DNA from: Pollutimonas harenae
GTDB taxonomy: Bacteria; Pseudomonadota; Gammaproteobacteria; Burkholderiales; Burkholderiaceae_B
Assembly: GCF_004153685.1 (NCBI RefSeq)
Contig: NZ_SDQD01000001.1
Coordinates: 868,001-932,000, forward strand
Direction of reading: 5' to 3'
Length of the DNA: 64,000 nt
Shown here: positions 43,440 to 52,027 of the stretch, piece after piece
Numbering within the stretch: the first letter of the stretch is position 1
Layout: the number at the start of each line of letters is the position of its first letter
Program-made: the position numbers and the translations under genes
Notes under the pieces: generated by a model
Databases searched by the model: none
The model's input: only the letters and a program-made list of their open reading frames with translations
Told to the model about the DNA's origin: nothing

Positions 43440-44012
43440 TTAACGGCTTGGCAAGTTCTGGGCGCCACCCGGTACGGGCTCGGCCAGGTCAAGCACCGCT
43501 GCATGGCGGCGGGCCAGGGCGATTTTAGAGGCTCGTCCGCTGCGCAGCTCGGTATAGGCGCGTTGCAAATCACCAACGGTGATGGGGTCGCGGCGGTCTT
43601 GCCATGCCCAGCGCAGGACTTCGCATGCGGGTTCGGACAGCTGGTTGGCAAGCAGTAGCACTGCTTCTTCTTTGACCTGTCTGCCGCGTACGCTGCGTTG
43701 TGTGCTGCGAACAAAGCTATACAGAAAATAGGCAATAATAAGTGTGCACAGCGCGACCACGACCCACCAGAAAAATGGGTTGTACTGGTTCAGCAGGGCA
43801 AGGCCTTGCACGCCCAACACATGCAGGCCGCTGTAGTCGATGTTGTGTCCGAATGTCACTACCCGCATAAGCAGGTCATACCAGACGAGTGCAACGACGA
43901 TAATCACCACCACGCAGACGATTTTTTGCACGGCGGTGAGCTGCAGCAGTGTGTTGCGGAGCAGGCTGCGGTCCTGGCTGGTAGGCTGTTGTGTCAGAGA
44001 ATCAGGTTTCAT
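43440..44012 (-). CDS. Two-transmembrane protein of unknown function
   Basis: A 190-residue membrane protein. Two hydrophobic segments are visible (about residues 29-50, IVCVVVIIVVALVWYDLL, and 83-102, FFWWVVVALCTLIIAYFLYS), then a soluble, Arg-rich C-terminal domain (about 103-190). No catalytic motif is recognised. It is divergent from rpoN with only 16 bp between the two start codons, so the promoters must lie inside each other's coding regions. Function unknown. Confidence 0.7.
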   Translation of the reverse strand: MKPDSLTQQPTSQDRSLLRNTLLQLTAVQKIVCVVVIIVVALVWYDLLMRVVTFGHNIDYSGLHVLGVQGLALLNQYNPFFWWVVVALCTLIIAYFLYSFVRSTQRSVRGRQVKEEAVLLLANQLSEPACEVLRWAWQDRRDPITVGDLQRAYTELRSGRASKIALARRHAAVLDLAEPVPGGAQNLPSR

Positions 44013-44028
44013 ACAAAGTATTTTAACT

Positions 44029-45441
44029 ATGCAATCGCGTCAGTCCCTAGAGCTTCGCCAACATCAGCAATTGGCTTTGACCCCTCAGCTACAGCAATCA
44101 ATACGATTTTTGCAGCTGTCGACGCACGAGCTGGAACAGGAGGTAGCGCAGGCATTGCAAGATAACCCGCTGCTTGAACGTGAGGAAGAGTATGACACCA
44201 TCGACGGTGTTGCGGTAGTCGATGACGTGCAAGCACTGGAAGAGCGCTGGACGATGTTGGGTTTATCCAACCGTGCGTCCGGTAACAATGCCGACGATGA
44301 GTCTCAGCGTCCCGAGACGGCCCTGGCAGAAACTTTACAGGGGTATTTGCAGGAACAGCTACGCCTGACGCGTGCGCAGCCGCGCGACTGCGCCCTGGTG
44401 ACTTTGCTGATTGAAGAGCTGGACGAAAACGGTTATTTGCCCACTGGCCTGGAAGAAATCCTGACATTTCTGCCCCCAGAGCTGGACGTGGAACTCGATG
44501 AGCTGCACGCCGCCCTGCGGCTCTTGCAGTCATTCGATCCACCAGGAGTGGCTGCCCGATCGCTGGCCGAATGTCTGTGCTTGCAGCTGAATCACTTGCA
44601 GATGCTGCCCGCTGCCGCCGCACTGCCCGGTGACGTGCTGGCTTTGGCCCGGCGCATTGCCGCCGACCACCTTACTTTGCTGGCTACGGGTAATCTTGCT
44701 CGAGTGCGTGATGCGCTGGATTGCGACCACGAGCTTTTGCTGTCGGCGCATGCCTTGCTGCTGCAGCTGGAGCCCAAGCCCGCCAAAGACTGGGCGACAT
44801 CAACGGCTGATTACATTACGCCCGATGTGCTGCTGCGTAAGGTGCGCAATACATGGGTTGTAACGATAAACCCGGCCATTATGCCGCGCCTGCGCATCAA
44901 CAGCGTTTACGAAAGCCTGTTGAGCGCCGCCCCGCCGGCGCCGGCCATGCAAAGCCAGCTGCAACAGGCGCACGGCCTGATCAAAAGCATGAACCAGCGC
45001 TTCGTGACCATACAGCGGGTGATGCAGGCCATCGTGAATAGGCAAAAAGATTTCTTTGAGCAGGGGCCTGCCGGTTTGCGCCCCTTGCAGTTGCGCGACA
45101 TTGCCCAGGAGCTGGATCTGCATGAGTCCACTATCTCGCGTGCAACCAAACAAAAATACGCCCAAACGCCCTGGGGCGTCATTGAACTGAAGAGTTTCTT
45201 TTCGACGGCCTTGCAAACTGACGATGGCCAGAGCACCACCGCATCGGCTGTACAGGTGCTGATTCAGAAACTGGTGGGTGAGGAGTCGGGCAAAAAGCCA
45301 TTGTCGGACAGCCAGATTGCCGCCCGACTGACTGACCAGGGTATTGTTATTGCGCGTCGAACGGTTGCCAAATACCGTGAAGCGGCCGGAATTGAGCCTG
45401 CCATTATCCGCAAGGCACGTGCTGCGCTCGTAGCGCGCTGA
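44029..45441 (+). CDS. rpoN: RNA polymerase sigma-54 factor
   Basis: A 470-residue sigma-54. Region I is Gln/Leu-rich (LELRQHQQLALTPQLQQSIRFLQLSTHELEQE), followed by an acidic linker, the core-binding domain, the helix-turn-helix region (ESTISRATKQKYAQTPWGVIELKSFF) and the RpoN box near the C-terminus, here ARRTVAKYRE. The family consensus ends TVTKYRE, so one residue differs. The true start is ATG 44029; a longer frame from 43840 overlaps the divergent gene. The usual lptB-rpoN-hpf-ptsN neighbourhood is absent here. It directs RNA polymerase to -24/-12 promoters with enhancer-binding proteins. Confidence 0.93.
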   Translation: MQSRQSLELRQHQQLALTPQLQQSIRFLQLSTHELEQEVAQALQDNPLLEREEEYDTIDGVAVVDDVQALEERWTMLGLSNRASGNNADDESQRPETALAETLQGYLQEQLRLTRAQPRDCALVTLLIEELDENGYLPTGLEEILTFLPPELDVELDELHAALRLLQSFDPPGVAARSLAECLCLQLNHLQMLPAAAALPGDVLALARRIAADHLTLLATGNLARVRDALDCDHELLLSAHALLLQLEPKPAKDWATSTADYITPDVLLRKVRNTWVVTINPAIMPRLRINSVYESLLSAAPPAPAMQSQLQQAHGLIKSMNQRFVTIQRVMQAIVNRQKDFFEQGPAGLRPLQLRDIAQELDLHESTISRATKQKYAQTPWGVIELKSFFSTALQTDDGQSTTASAVQVLIQKLVGEESGKKPLSDSQIAARLTDQGIVIARRTVAKYREAAGIEPAIIRKARAALVAR

Positions 45442-45456
45442 GCTGGGCGGCGACCT

Positions 45457-45479
45457 GTTCCGGCATCTGCCACCGGAAC
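45457..45479. terminator. Weak hairpin after rpoN
   Basis: GTTCCGG (45457-45463) pairs with CCGGAAC (45473-45479), 9-nt loop. No U-run follows. It is 16 bp past the rpoN stop, so it may contribute to termination or mRNA stability. Confidence 0.3.
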
Positions 45480-45536
45480 CGTCATCATCGTCGAGAAATA
45501 AATACGAAAACATGATTGCTTTCTTAAAAGAATTGG

Positions 45537-45553
45537 ATGATAATTATTCTCAT
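45537..45553 (+). promoter_or_regulatory. Fur-box-like site at the bfd start
   Basis: ATGATAATTATTCTCAT is a near-palindrome (one mismatched pair) matching the GATAAT/ATTATC composition of Fur boxes. It overlaps the proposed bfd start codon at 45552. Fur control of bfd is known in many proteobacteria. Confidence 0.6.
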
Positions 45554-45815
45554 GTTTATTTGTATCTGTAATGCCATCACAGAACGTCAGGTTCAGGCTG
45601 CGGTTGCTGAAGGCGCTTCCAGCCTGGCAGAGCTGCAAGGTCAGCTCGGCGTTGCTTCGTGCTGCGGCTGTTGCGCTGAAACGGCTTCCGAATATTTGCC
45701 TGGTGGTCGTTATGCGGGCCAGGCTGCGGTGCCTCATCATGGGGGCGCCCTGGTTGTCGATGCTGCCAACGACCCCGTAACACCCATGGTCGAAGTCGAA
45801 ATTCGGCGCGCTTAA
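45552..45815 (+). CDS. bfd: Bacterioferritin-associated ferredoxin
   Basis: An 87-residue [2Fe-2S] protein. The four cluster cysteines are in the family arrangement: CIC near the N-terminus (MFICICNAITERQ) and CCGCC about 32 residues later (GVASCCGCCAETA). Bfd reduces the bacterioferritin core to release iron. An alternative ATG at 45537 would add five hydrophobic residues and no ribosome-binding site is clear for either. bfr lies 351 bp downstream on the same strand, after a terminator. Confidence 0.88.
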   Translation: MFICICNAITERQVQAAVAEGASSLAELQGQLGVASCCGCCAETASEYLPGGRYAGQAAVPHHGGALVVDAANDPVTPMVEVEIRRA

Positions 45816-45837
45816 GCACGTATTTACCGTTGGTAAC

Positions 45838-45867
45838 AAAATAGCCCGGGCTTGCCTGGGCTATTTT
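45838..45867 (+). terminator. Intrinsic terminator after bfd
   Basis: AAAATAGCCC (45838-45847) pairs with GGGCTATTTT (45858-45867) around a 10-nt loop, and the stem ends in a T-run. A textbook Rho-independent terminator 22 bp past bfd. Confidence 0.85.
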
Positions 45868-46166
45868 GCATGGGCTGTTTTCTTGGTTTTTTGCTCAAAA
45901 AATCCCATAAAATCAAACGCTTCCAGAAAATGCAATGCCGCTGAGCCTGGCCTTGCAGCCTTTTGTCCTGAAACAGCAGTTATAAACCAATTCATTCTTA
46001 TTCTCAGCCACTATCCCAGTTGATCAGCCGGCTGTGCGCAAGGGACCAAACTGCGGGCTGTAATTGCCAACAGAGCGTGTTAGCCTTGAAACCCTATCCC
46101 GCACCCAGGCGCGGCAAGCGGCGTCGAAACGGCGCGTCTTACTAATTCAGTTCCAGGAGTATGGCC
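45868..46166 (+). promoter_or_regulatory. bfr upstream region with Fur-like site
   Basis: The bfd-bfr gap is 351 bp without a gene. Past the terminator, ATTCATTCTTATTCTCA (45990-46006) resembles a Fur box read on the opposite strand (TGAGAATAAGAATGAAT). AGGAG at 46154-46158 is the bfr ribosome-binding site. I see no other structure. Confidence 0.4.
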
Positions 46167-46643
46167 ATGAAAGGCGACACCACCGTCATCAAGCATCTGA
46201 ATGCTCAACTAAAAAACGAACTTACTGCCATCAACCAGTATTTTCTGCATGCCCGCATGCTTAATCACTGGGGCCTGAATAAGCTGGGTAAGCACGAATA
46301 CGATGAATCCATCGGCGAAATGAAACATGCCGATCGCCTGATCGAACGTATATTCATGCTCGATGGTTTGCCTAACTTGCAGGATCTGCACAAGCTGCTG
46401 ATAGGTGAAAACGTGCCCGAGATTCTGTCCTGTGACCTCAAGCTGGAAACGGGTGCGCAGACTACAGTCAAAGAAGCCATGGCCTATTGTGAATCAGTAC
46501 GTGACTTTGTCTCGCGCGATCTGTTTCAGGACATTCTGAACGATACCGAAGAGCATATCGATTGGCTCGAAACCCAGATCGAGCTGGTCGAAAAGGTTGG
46601 ACTGCAAAACTATTTGCAGTCTCAAATGGGCGAGCACGAATAA
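46167..46643 (+). CDS. bfr: Bacterioferritin
   Basis: A 158-residue haem-containing ferritin, standard length. Ferroxidase ligands lie in [30 protein letters not shown] (which also carries the haem-ligand Met52) and [16 protein letters not shown]. It stores iron as a 24-mer in the cytoplasm. ATG at 46167 is chosen: AGGAG lies 8 nt upstream, whereas the ATG at 46161 is only 2 nt from it. Companion of bfd upstream. Confidence 0.93.
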   Translation: MKGDTTVIKHLNAQLKNELTAINQYFLHARMLNHWGLNKLGKHEYDESIGEMKHADRLIERIFMLDGLPNLQDLHKLLIGENVPEILSCDLKLETGAQTTVKEAMAYCESVRDFVSRDLFQDILNDTEEHIDWLETQIELVEKVGLQNYLQSQMGEHE

Positions 46644-46674
46644 GCTGCCCGGTTACAGGACCAAGCAGCGTCAG

Positions 46675-47328
46675 TTAGAACGACTTGGCGGGGCAGTCGC
46701 TGGTACGGCCCCAGGCATTATTAGGCTCGCAGTACTTGTTGCGGGCTGTCCAGGCGCAACTGGGCCGATTAAAGAAGTTTTCTGCGCTGCATGCTTGCAG
46801 CGCCTGACGCAGCTCTGCACGCCAGGCCGCGTTGCCTGACCCGCCAGTGGAAGGGGGCGGAGGCGGCGGGGCCATCTCTATGGGCTGCAAAGGTGCATTG
46901 CCTGTTTGATTGTAGGCATCGCCACCCAGACCCAGGCCAGAGATATCGGCAATGCCTTGCAGGCCCGAGCCATTGTTGCCAAACTCGGCTATTCGAATCG
47001 CTTCGTCCATGGAAATCTTGGTGGTGGCAATATCGATGGCCGCATTGCTGGTGACTTCATTGAGCGCGGTTTCGGGTATCTGCCAGGCCAATTGCACGGG
47101 GGGTTCGGGAACACCCTGTTGTCCATTCATGAGTGGCTGCGGCGGTTGCGCCTGATAAGGCAAACCGTTGGCGTCCAGCACAGGTACGTCGTTGGCAAGC
47201 TCAGGATGTTCGAGTACAGGAGGCGCGACGGGGCCGTGAGCAACCAGCCAGTCGCCCAGCCGCAGACCACCCCATGCGGAGGCACCTGCCATGACAATCA
47301 ATACAGCAAAAATAATACGCCAGGACAT
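46675..47328 (-). CDS. Membrane-anchored protein with C-terminal Cys motif, unknown function
   Basis: A 217-residue protein starting MSWRIIFAVLIVMAGASA with one N-terminal membrane anchor (about 2-20), a periplasmic stretch, a proline tract (PPPPPP, about residue 158) and a Cys-rich end with C-x(8-12) spacing (ALQACSAENFFNRPSCAW, NKYCEPNNAW, SDCPAKSF). Four cysteines suggest two disulfides in the periplasm. AAAGGGA precedes the ATG at 47328; an earlier ATG at 47379 would read through a hairpin. No function is recognised. Confidence 0.65.
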   Translation of the reverse strand: MSWRIIFAVLIVMAGASAWGGLRLGDWLVAHGPVAPPVLEHPELANDVPVLDANGLPYQAQPPQPLMNGQQGVPEPPVQLAWQIPETALNEVTSNAAIDIATTKISMDEAIRIAEFGNNGSGLQGIADISGLGLGGDAYNQTGNAPLQPIEMAPPPPPPSTGGSGNAAWRAELRQALQACSAENFFNRPSCAWTARNKYCEPNNAWGRTSDCPAKSF

Positions 47329-47352
47329 CTTTTCCCTTTGTTCTGGTAAGAC

Positions 47353-47398
47353 AGGCCTGCTGCTTCTGAAAATGGCCATTTCCAGAAGCAGCAGGCCT
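47353..47398. terminator. Long perfect hairpin after prfC
   Basis: AGGCCTGCTGCTTCTG (47353-47368) pairs perfectly with CAGAAGCAGCAGGCCT (47383-47398). The 14-nt loop itself contains the palindrome AATGGCCATT. No U-run follows on either side, so it may terminate with Rho or stabilise mRNA ends. It lies between prfC and the next leftward gene. Confidence 0.55.
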
Positions 47399-47443
47399 TA
47401 GCCAGTATATATCGGTTGCGTCCAGCCCGTAGTCGTACCGGAC

Positions 47444-49051
47444 TTAGCCCTGCTGCCCGAACACTTGGCCGCCGTGCTCGCGCATGGCATGAAACTCAAC
47501 GCCCGGATACAGCTCTTGTGCAACACGCAACTGCGCAGGCGAACTGGCCAGGAAGGCCGCTGCGTCGACGACATCATAGGCGATGTTGGCGGCGTTGGCG
47601 TTCATGAATTTTCGCAAAACCTTGGGATCGTCGGCTGTAAACCAACGTGCCATGTTGTAACGTGAAGGCATGAGGCGTGCTTCGACGCCGTATTCCGTTT
47701 TCAGGCGATGGGCCACCACTTCGAACTGCAACTGGCCCACTGCGCCCAGCAACAAGGCGCCGCCGGCCGCTTCCGGCCGGAAGACCTGAATGGCGCCTTC
47801 TTCGCCCAACTGGGTCAACCCTACGCGCAATTGTTTGGTCCGTAATGGATCTTTGACCTCGACGGCCTGGAACAGTTCCGGTGCGAAGAACGGCAGGCCG
47901 GTGAACTGCAGGCTCTCGCCCTCGGTCAGCACGTCGCCCAATTGCAACACGCCGTGATTGGGAATGCCGATGACGTCGCCGGCATAGGCTTCGTCGAGCA
48001 GCTCGCGCCGCTGTGACAGAAAGGACACAACGTTGTTGGGCCGGATTTCCTTGCCTGTTCGCGATACCTTCAGGCGCATGCCGCGCTCGAAACGGCCTGA
48101 ACTGACACGCACAAAGGCTACGCGGTCGCGATGGGCGGGGTCCATGTTGGCCTGAACCTTGAAGATGACGCCGCTGAACTTGGGTTCATCGGGCTGAACA
48201 TTGCGTTGTAAAGCCGTACGTGCTCCGGGCTTGGGGGCCAGATCGACCAGGGCATCCAGGACTTCCTGTACGCCAAAATTGTTGATGGCGGACCCAAAAA
48301 ACACCGGGGTTTGCTTTCCGGCCAGGAAGGCTTCGTGGTCAAACTCGGGAGCGGCAGCCTGAATCAACTCGATTTCTTCACTGGCTTTCGCAAAAGCATC
48401 GCCAAAGCGTTCGGCGGTCACGGGGTTGTCCAGACCATCGATGAGTTCGTCGTCGCCATTGCGGCGTTCCTGTCCGGCGCGGAACACCCGCATCCGGTCG
48501 CGCCGTATGTCGAATACGCCGCCAAACGCGCGGCCCATACCTACAGGCCAGGAGAAAGGCACGGCATCCATGCCCAGGTGCTCTTCGATTTCGGACAGCA
48601 AATCCAGGGGTTCCTGTACTTCTCGATCGAGCTTGTTGATAAAGGTAATGATGGGTGTGTTACGTGCCCGGCATACTTGCAGCAGCCGTATGGTTTGTGG
48701 CTCGACACCGTTGGCGGCATCGATGACCATCAAGGCAGCGTCGACGGCGGTCAGCACACGGTAGGTGTCTTCCGAAAAATCCTGGTGCCCGGGGGTGTCA
48801 AGCAGGTTCAGTACGCAATCCCGGTACTCCATCTGCATCACGGACGAGGCGACGGAAATGCCGCGCTGTTTTTCGATTTCCATCCAGTCGGATGAGGCGT
48901 GCCGGCTGGCCTTGCGCGCCTTGACACTACCGGCGATCTGGATGGCACCTGCGAACAGCAGCAGCTTTTCCGTCAGGGTGGTCTTGCCCGCGTCGGGGTG
49001 GGAGATAATGGCGAAAGTGCGTCGCCTTGTGACTTCTTGGCTAATACTCAT
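47444..49051 (-). CDS. prfC: Peptide chain release factor 3 (GTPase)
   Basis: A 535-residue translational GTPase, standard RF3 length. G1 is SHPDAGKTTLTEKLL, G3 is LDTPGHQDFSEDTYR, and G4 lies in FINKLDRE; domain II/III features such as FSGVIFKVQANMDPAHRDRVAF follow. It recycles RF1/RF2 from the ribosome after termination. It starts 3 bp after the stop of the LysE-family gene on the same strand. Confidence 0.96.
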   Translation of the reverse strand: MSISQEVTRRRTFAIISHPDAGKTTLTEKLLLFAGAIQIAGSVKARKASRHASSDWMEIEKQRGISVASSVMQMEYRDCVLNLLDTPGHQDFSEDTYRVLTAVDAALMVIDAANGVEPQTIRLLQVCRARNTPIITFINKLDREVQEPLDLLSEIEEHLGMDAVPFSWPVGMGRAFGGVFDIRRDRMRVFRAGQERRNGDDELIDGLDNPVTAERFGDAFAKASEEIELIQAAAPEFDHEAFLAGKQTPVFFGSAINNFGVQEVLDALVDLAPKPGARTALQRNVQPDEPKFSGVIFKVQANMDPAHRDRVAFVRVSSGRFERGMRLKVSRTGKEIRPNNVVSFLSQRRELLDEAYAGDVIGIPNHGVLQLGDVLTEGESLQFTGLPFFAPELFQAVEVKDPLRTKQLRVGLTQLGEEGAIQVFRPEAAGGALLLGAVGQLQFEVVAHRLKTEYGVEARLMPSRYNMARWFTADDPKVLRKFMNANAANIAYDVVDAAAFLASSPAQLRVAQELYPGVEFHAMREHGGQVFGQQG

Positions 49052-49054
49052 GGC

Positions 49055-49684
49055 TTATTTACTGTGGCTGAACGAGGCCAGCACTGTGCCGGCAAGAATG
49101 AACATGGCACCGAAACCGCGATTGAGCCAGCGTATATGTCGCGGACTGCGCAGCAGGCCGAGGATGCGGGAGGCCAGGGTGGTATAGCACCCCATCGCCA
49201 CCAGGTCGGTGAAGCACAGGGTGGCTGCCAGAACGACATATTGCAGGGTCAATGCTTGTGTCAGGTCCAGGAATTGCGGTACCACGGCCAGCAAAAATAC
49301 GGTGCCCTTGGGATTGGTAATATTGATCAGGCAGCCGCGCATGACCAGCTCGCGGGCCCGGAAGCTGGTGTTGTTGTTTGCTTCGACGGCAACTGGTGCG
49401 GCGTCAGTGCGGAATTGCTTCCAACCCAGGTAGATCAAATAAAAAACCCCCAGCCACTTGATGATGCCAAAGGCGACTTCAGAGGCGGCCAGCAAGGCGC
49501 CCAGCCCGACCGCAACGATCAGGAATTGAGTCAGCAAGCCCAGCAGCAGACCCACCGTAGTCCAGTAGCCGCGCCTGAAGCCATACTTCAGGCCCGAGGC
49601 CATAGCCGAAATAGCGCCTGGCCCGGGCGAAAATGATATCGCCCAGGACGCAGCAAAAAAGGCTAGCCAAGTGGATAAGGACAT
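49055..49684 (-). CDS. LysE/RhtB-family amino-acid exporter
   Basis: A 209-residue inner-membrane protein with about six hydrophobic segments, the N-terminal ISFSPGPGAISAMASGL and the family signature NITNPKGTVFLLAVVPQFL. It is the second LysE homologue in the window (other at 4583). It lies directly upstream of prfC (3-bp gap), an association seen in related genomes, probably only co-transcription. The substrate (homoserine, threonine or leucine type) is not determinable. Confidence 0.87.
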   Translation of the reverse strand: MSLSTWLAFFAASWAISFSPGPGAISAMASGLKYGFRRGYWTTVGLLLGLLTQFLIVAVGLGALLAASEVAFGIIKWLGVFYLIYLGWKQFRTDAAPVAVEANNNTSFRARELVMRGCLINITNPKGTVFLLAVVPQFLDLTQALTLQYVVLAATLCFTDLVAMGCYTTLASRILGLLRSPRHIRWLNRGFGAMFILAGTVLASFSHSK

Positions 49685-49735
49685 GTCTCGTTCATCGGGG
49701 TGGAAAAGACGAAATAATACGCTTTATGTGGTCTT

Positions 49736-51175
49736 TCAGCCTTTGGTGCTGGTTGAACCCAGCAGTGCCGCGCGCGGGCTGCTGTTGCCGCGTCGTGCTG
49801 AGCCGTTGCGAGGTCGGGCCGGACTGGTCGATGGTTGGCCGCCACGGCTCGAACCATTGCCGGAACGAGGTGCGCTGGCCTCGGAGCGTGACCTTCCTGC
49901 CGGACGAGCTCCCGAGCGCGCGCCATTGCCTTGACCGTTTCCTGCGCCATGACGGCGAGGAGGGTTGGCGCGGCGGGGCCGATCTTCTTCGGCGGCACGT
50001 ACGTGTGCAGGTTCGGGCTTGACCATATCGGGCGACCAGCCTTCGATAGTGGTGCGTTCGATGGGGCGCTTGATCAGTTTCTCGATGGCGTTCAGCAACT
50101 TGATTTCAGACCTGTCCACCAGCGACATGGCGCTACCGGTACTGCCGGCACGGCCAGTGCGACCGATGCGGTGCACATAATCTTCAGGAACGTTGGGCAG
50201 TTCAAAATTGACCACATGCGGCAATTGGTCGATATCGATGCCGCGCGCGGCGATATCAGTGGCAACCAGCACGGCAACCTTGCCGTCCTTGAAGCCAGCG
50301 AGTGCACGGGTACGCGCAGCCTGGCTTTTGTTGCCATGTATGGCTGCGGCCGACAAGCCGTCTTTGACCAATTTTTCGGCTAGGCGGTTGGCGCCATGCT
50401 TGGTGCGCGTGAAAACCAGTACTTGATGCCACCCGCTTTCGCGGATGATGTGGCTGAGCATGTCGCGTTTGTGGGACTGCTCGGTGAGCACAACGCTTTG
50501 CGCCACGAGTTCAGATGCGGTGTTGCGTCTGGCCACCGAGATCTCGATGGGATTATTCAGTACGCCCTTGGACAGTTCGCGTATTTCGTCGGAGAACGTA
50601 GCCGAGAACAGCAGGTTTTGCCGTTGCTTGGGCAACAGGGCCAGAACGCGGCGGATATCGCGAATAAAGCCCATGTCGAGCATGCGGTCGGCTTCGTCCA
50701 GCACCAGGATTTCCACGGCCGACAGGTCTACTGTTTTTTGTTGGGCGTGATCCAGCAGGCGACCGGGCGTGGCCACCAGGATATCGAGGGGCTTGCGCAA
50801 GGCACTGATCTGCGGATTGATGTTTACGCCGCCAAACATCACCATTGAACGTATTGACGTGTGCTTGCCATAGGTGCGCACCGACTCTTCGACCTGCGCA
50901 GCCAATTCACGTGTGGGGGTCAGGATCAATACGCGCGGTTGGCCGGGCTTGCGGCCTTGTGCGGGGTTTTGCACCAAACGGTGCAGAATGGGCAAGGTAA
51001 ACCCGGCCGTCTTGCCAGTGCCGGTTTGTGCCGCTGCCAGCAGGTCGCCGCCCTGCATGACTTGCGGGATGGCCTGGGCCTGAATGGGGGTGGGGTGCTC
51101 GTAACCGGTGTCGGTGACCGCACGCAAAAGGGGTTCTGCCAGCCCAAGGGAGGCAAAGGTAATGGAATTGTTCAA
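49736..51175 (-). CDS. rhlE: DEAD-box ATP-dependent RNA helicase (RhlE type)
   Basis: About 479 residues. The Q motif region [31 protein letters not shown], motif [12 protein letters not shown], Ia [39 protein letters not shown] and [12 protein letters not shown] are all present; the tail (about 400-479) is Arg/Gly/Pro-rich and disordered, typical of RhlE. It unwinds RNA in ribosome assembly or decay. The start is TTG at 51175 with GGAG 7 nt upstream; a longer frame from 51376 would include unrelated sequence. Confidence 0.9.
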   Translation of the reverse strand: MNNSITFASLGLAEPLLRAVTDTGYEHPTPIQAQAIPQVMQGGDLLAAAQTGTGKTAGFTLPILHRLVQNPAQGRKPGQPRVLILTPTRELAAQVEESVRTYGKHTSIRSMVMFGGVNINPQISALRKPLDILVATPGRLLDHAQQKTVDLSAVEILVLDEADRMLDMGFIRDIRRVLALLPKQRQNLLFSATFSDEIRELSKGVLNNPIEISVARRNTASELVAQSVVLTEQSHKRDMLSHIIRESGWHQVLVFTRTKHGANRLAEKLVKDGLSAAAIHGNKSQAARTRALAGFKDGKVAVLVATDIAARGIDIDQLPHVVNFELPNVPEDYVHRIGRTGRAGSTGSAMSLVDRSEIKLLNAIEKLIKRPIERTTIEGWSPDMVKPEPAHVRAAEEDRPRRANPPRRHGAGNGQGNGARSGARPAGRSRSEASAPRSGNGSSRGGQPSTSPARPRNGSARRGNSSPRAALLGSTSTKG

Positions 51176-51415
51176 GAAATCACTCCAGCGACAGCCTATC
51201 GCTCGAGGTGAGAGATACCAATCTAGGCAGACGATAAAAGGTGTTGAGGGCCAAAAAAGCCAAAGGCCAGAGAAGCTGACCAAGCTGACAGACACAGGAT
51301 AGGTCTGTCGGTAGTGCACTGACTGGTGCGATGCACAGTCAAGCATTGTAACGTAGTCTTGGCAAAGACGGTGCAAACTGCTGTAATTTGCCTACTCTCT
51401 TTTTGGTGGACACTC

Positions 51416-52027
51416 ATGAAACGCGTTTTTCTTCTGCTGGTGATGCCCTGGCTGGCCCTGCTGCTGTCAGGTTGCGGCTATAACGAGATCCAGCGTCTCG
51501 ATGAGCAGGTCAAGGCCTCTTGGTCGCAAACCCTGAACCAATACGAACGCCGCGCCGAGCTGGTGCCCAAGCTGGTGGCTTCGGTCAATGCCTACATGGT
51601 CCACGAGCGTGCTGTACTGACCCAGGTCACTGAGGCACGCGCCAAAGTGGGCAGCATTCAGGTTTCAGTCGACGACTTGCAGGATCCCGCCATCATGGCG
51701 CGTTTCAACCAGGCCCAGGGCGAACTGTCGTCGGCCTTGTCGCGTCTGATTGCCGTATCGGAAAACTACCCGCAGCTGAAAAGCGATGGCGTGGTCCGCG
51801 ATTTGATGACACAGCTGGAAGGCACCGAGAATCGTATTGCCACCGAGCGTGGGCGCTACGTGCAGGCGGTTCAGGAATACAACCTGTTCATCCGCCAGTT
51901 TCCCACGGTAATCACCGCCAAGATATTCGGCTATGACACGATGGAGAACTACGGCGTGTCCAAGCAAGAGGAAATTACCCGCGATCCTGAAGTCAAGTTC
52001 ACCCTGCCCGAGGGCGGGAAGTCCTGA
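51416..52027 (+). CDS. LemA-family lipoprotein
   Basis: A 203-residue protein with a lipobox LLLSGC (lipidated Cys20), then helical LemA core (YNEIQRLDEQVKASWSQTLNQYERRAELVPKLVASV). LemA proteins are membrane-anchored with an extended helical domain; their role is not settled. ATG at 51416 is preceded by GGTGGA. Its stop overlaps the next ATG (TGATG), so it is coupled to the TPM-domain gene, the usual partner. Confidence 0.88.
   Translation: MKRVFLLLVMPWLALLLSGCGYNEIQRLDEQVKASWSQTLNQYERRAELVPKLVASVNAYMVHERAVLTQVTEARAKVGSIQVSVDDLQDPAIMARFNQAQGELSSALSRLIAVSENYPQLKSDGVVRDLMTQLEGTENRIATERGRYVQAVQEYNLFIRQFPTVITAKIFGYDTMENYGVSKQEEITRDPEVKFTLPEGGKS

Noticed and set aside
51176-51376. N-terminal extension of the RhlE-type helicase
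   Set aside because: No helicase-like residues; the Q-motif region begins just after the TTG at 51175, which has a ribosome-binding site.
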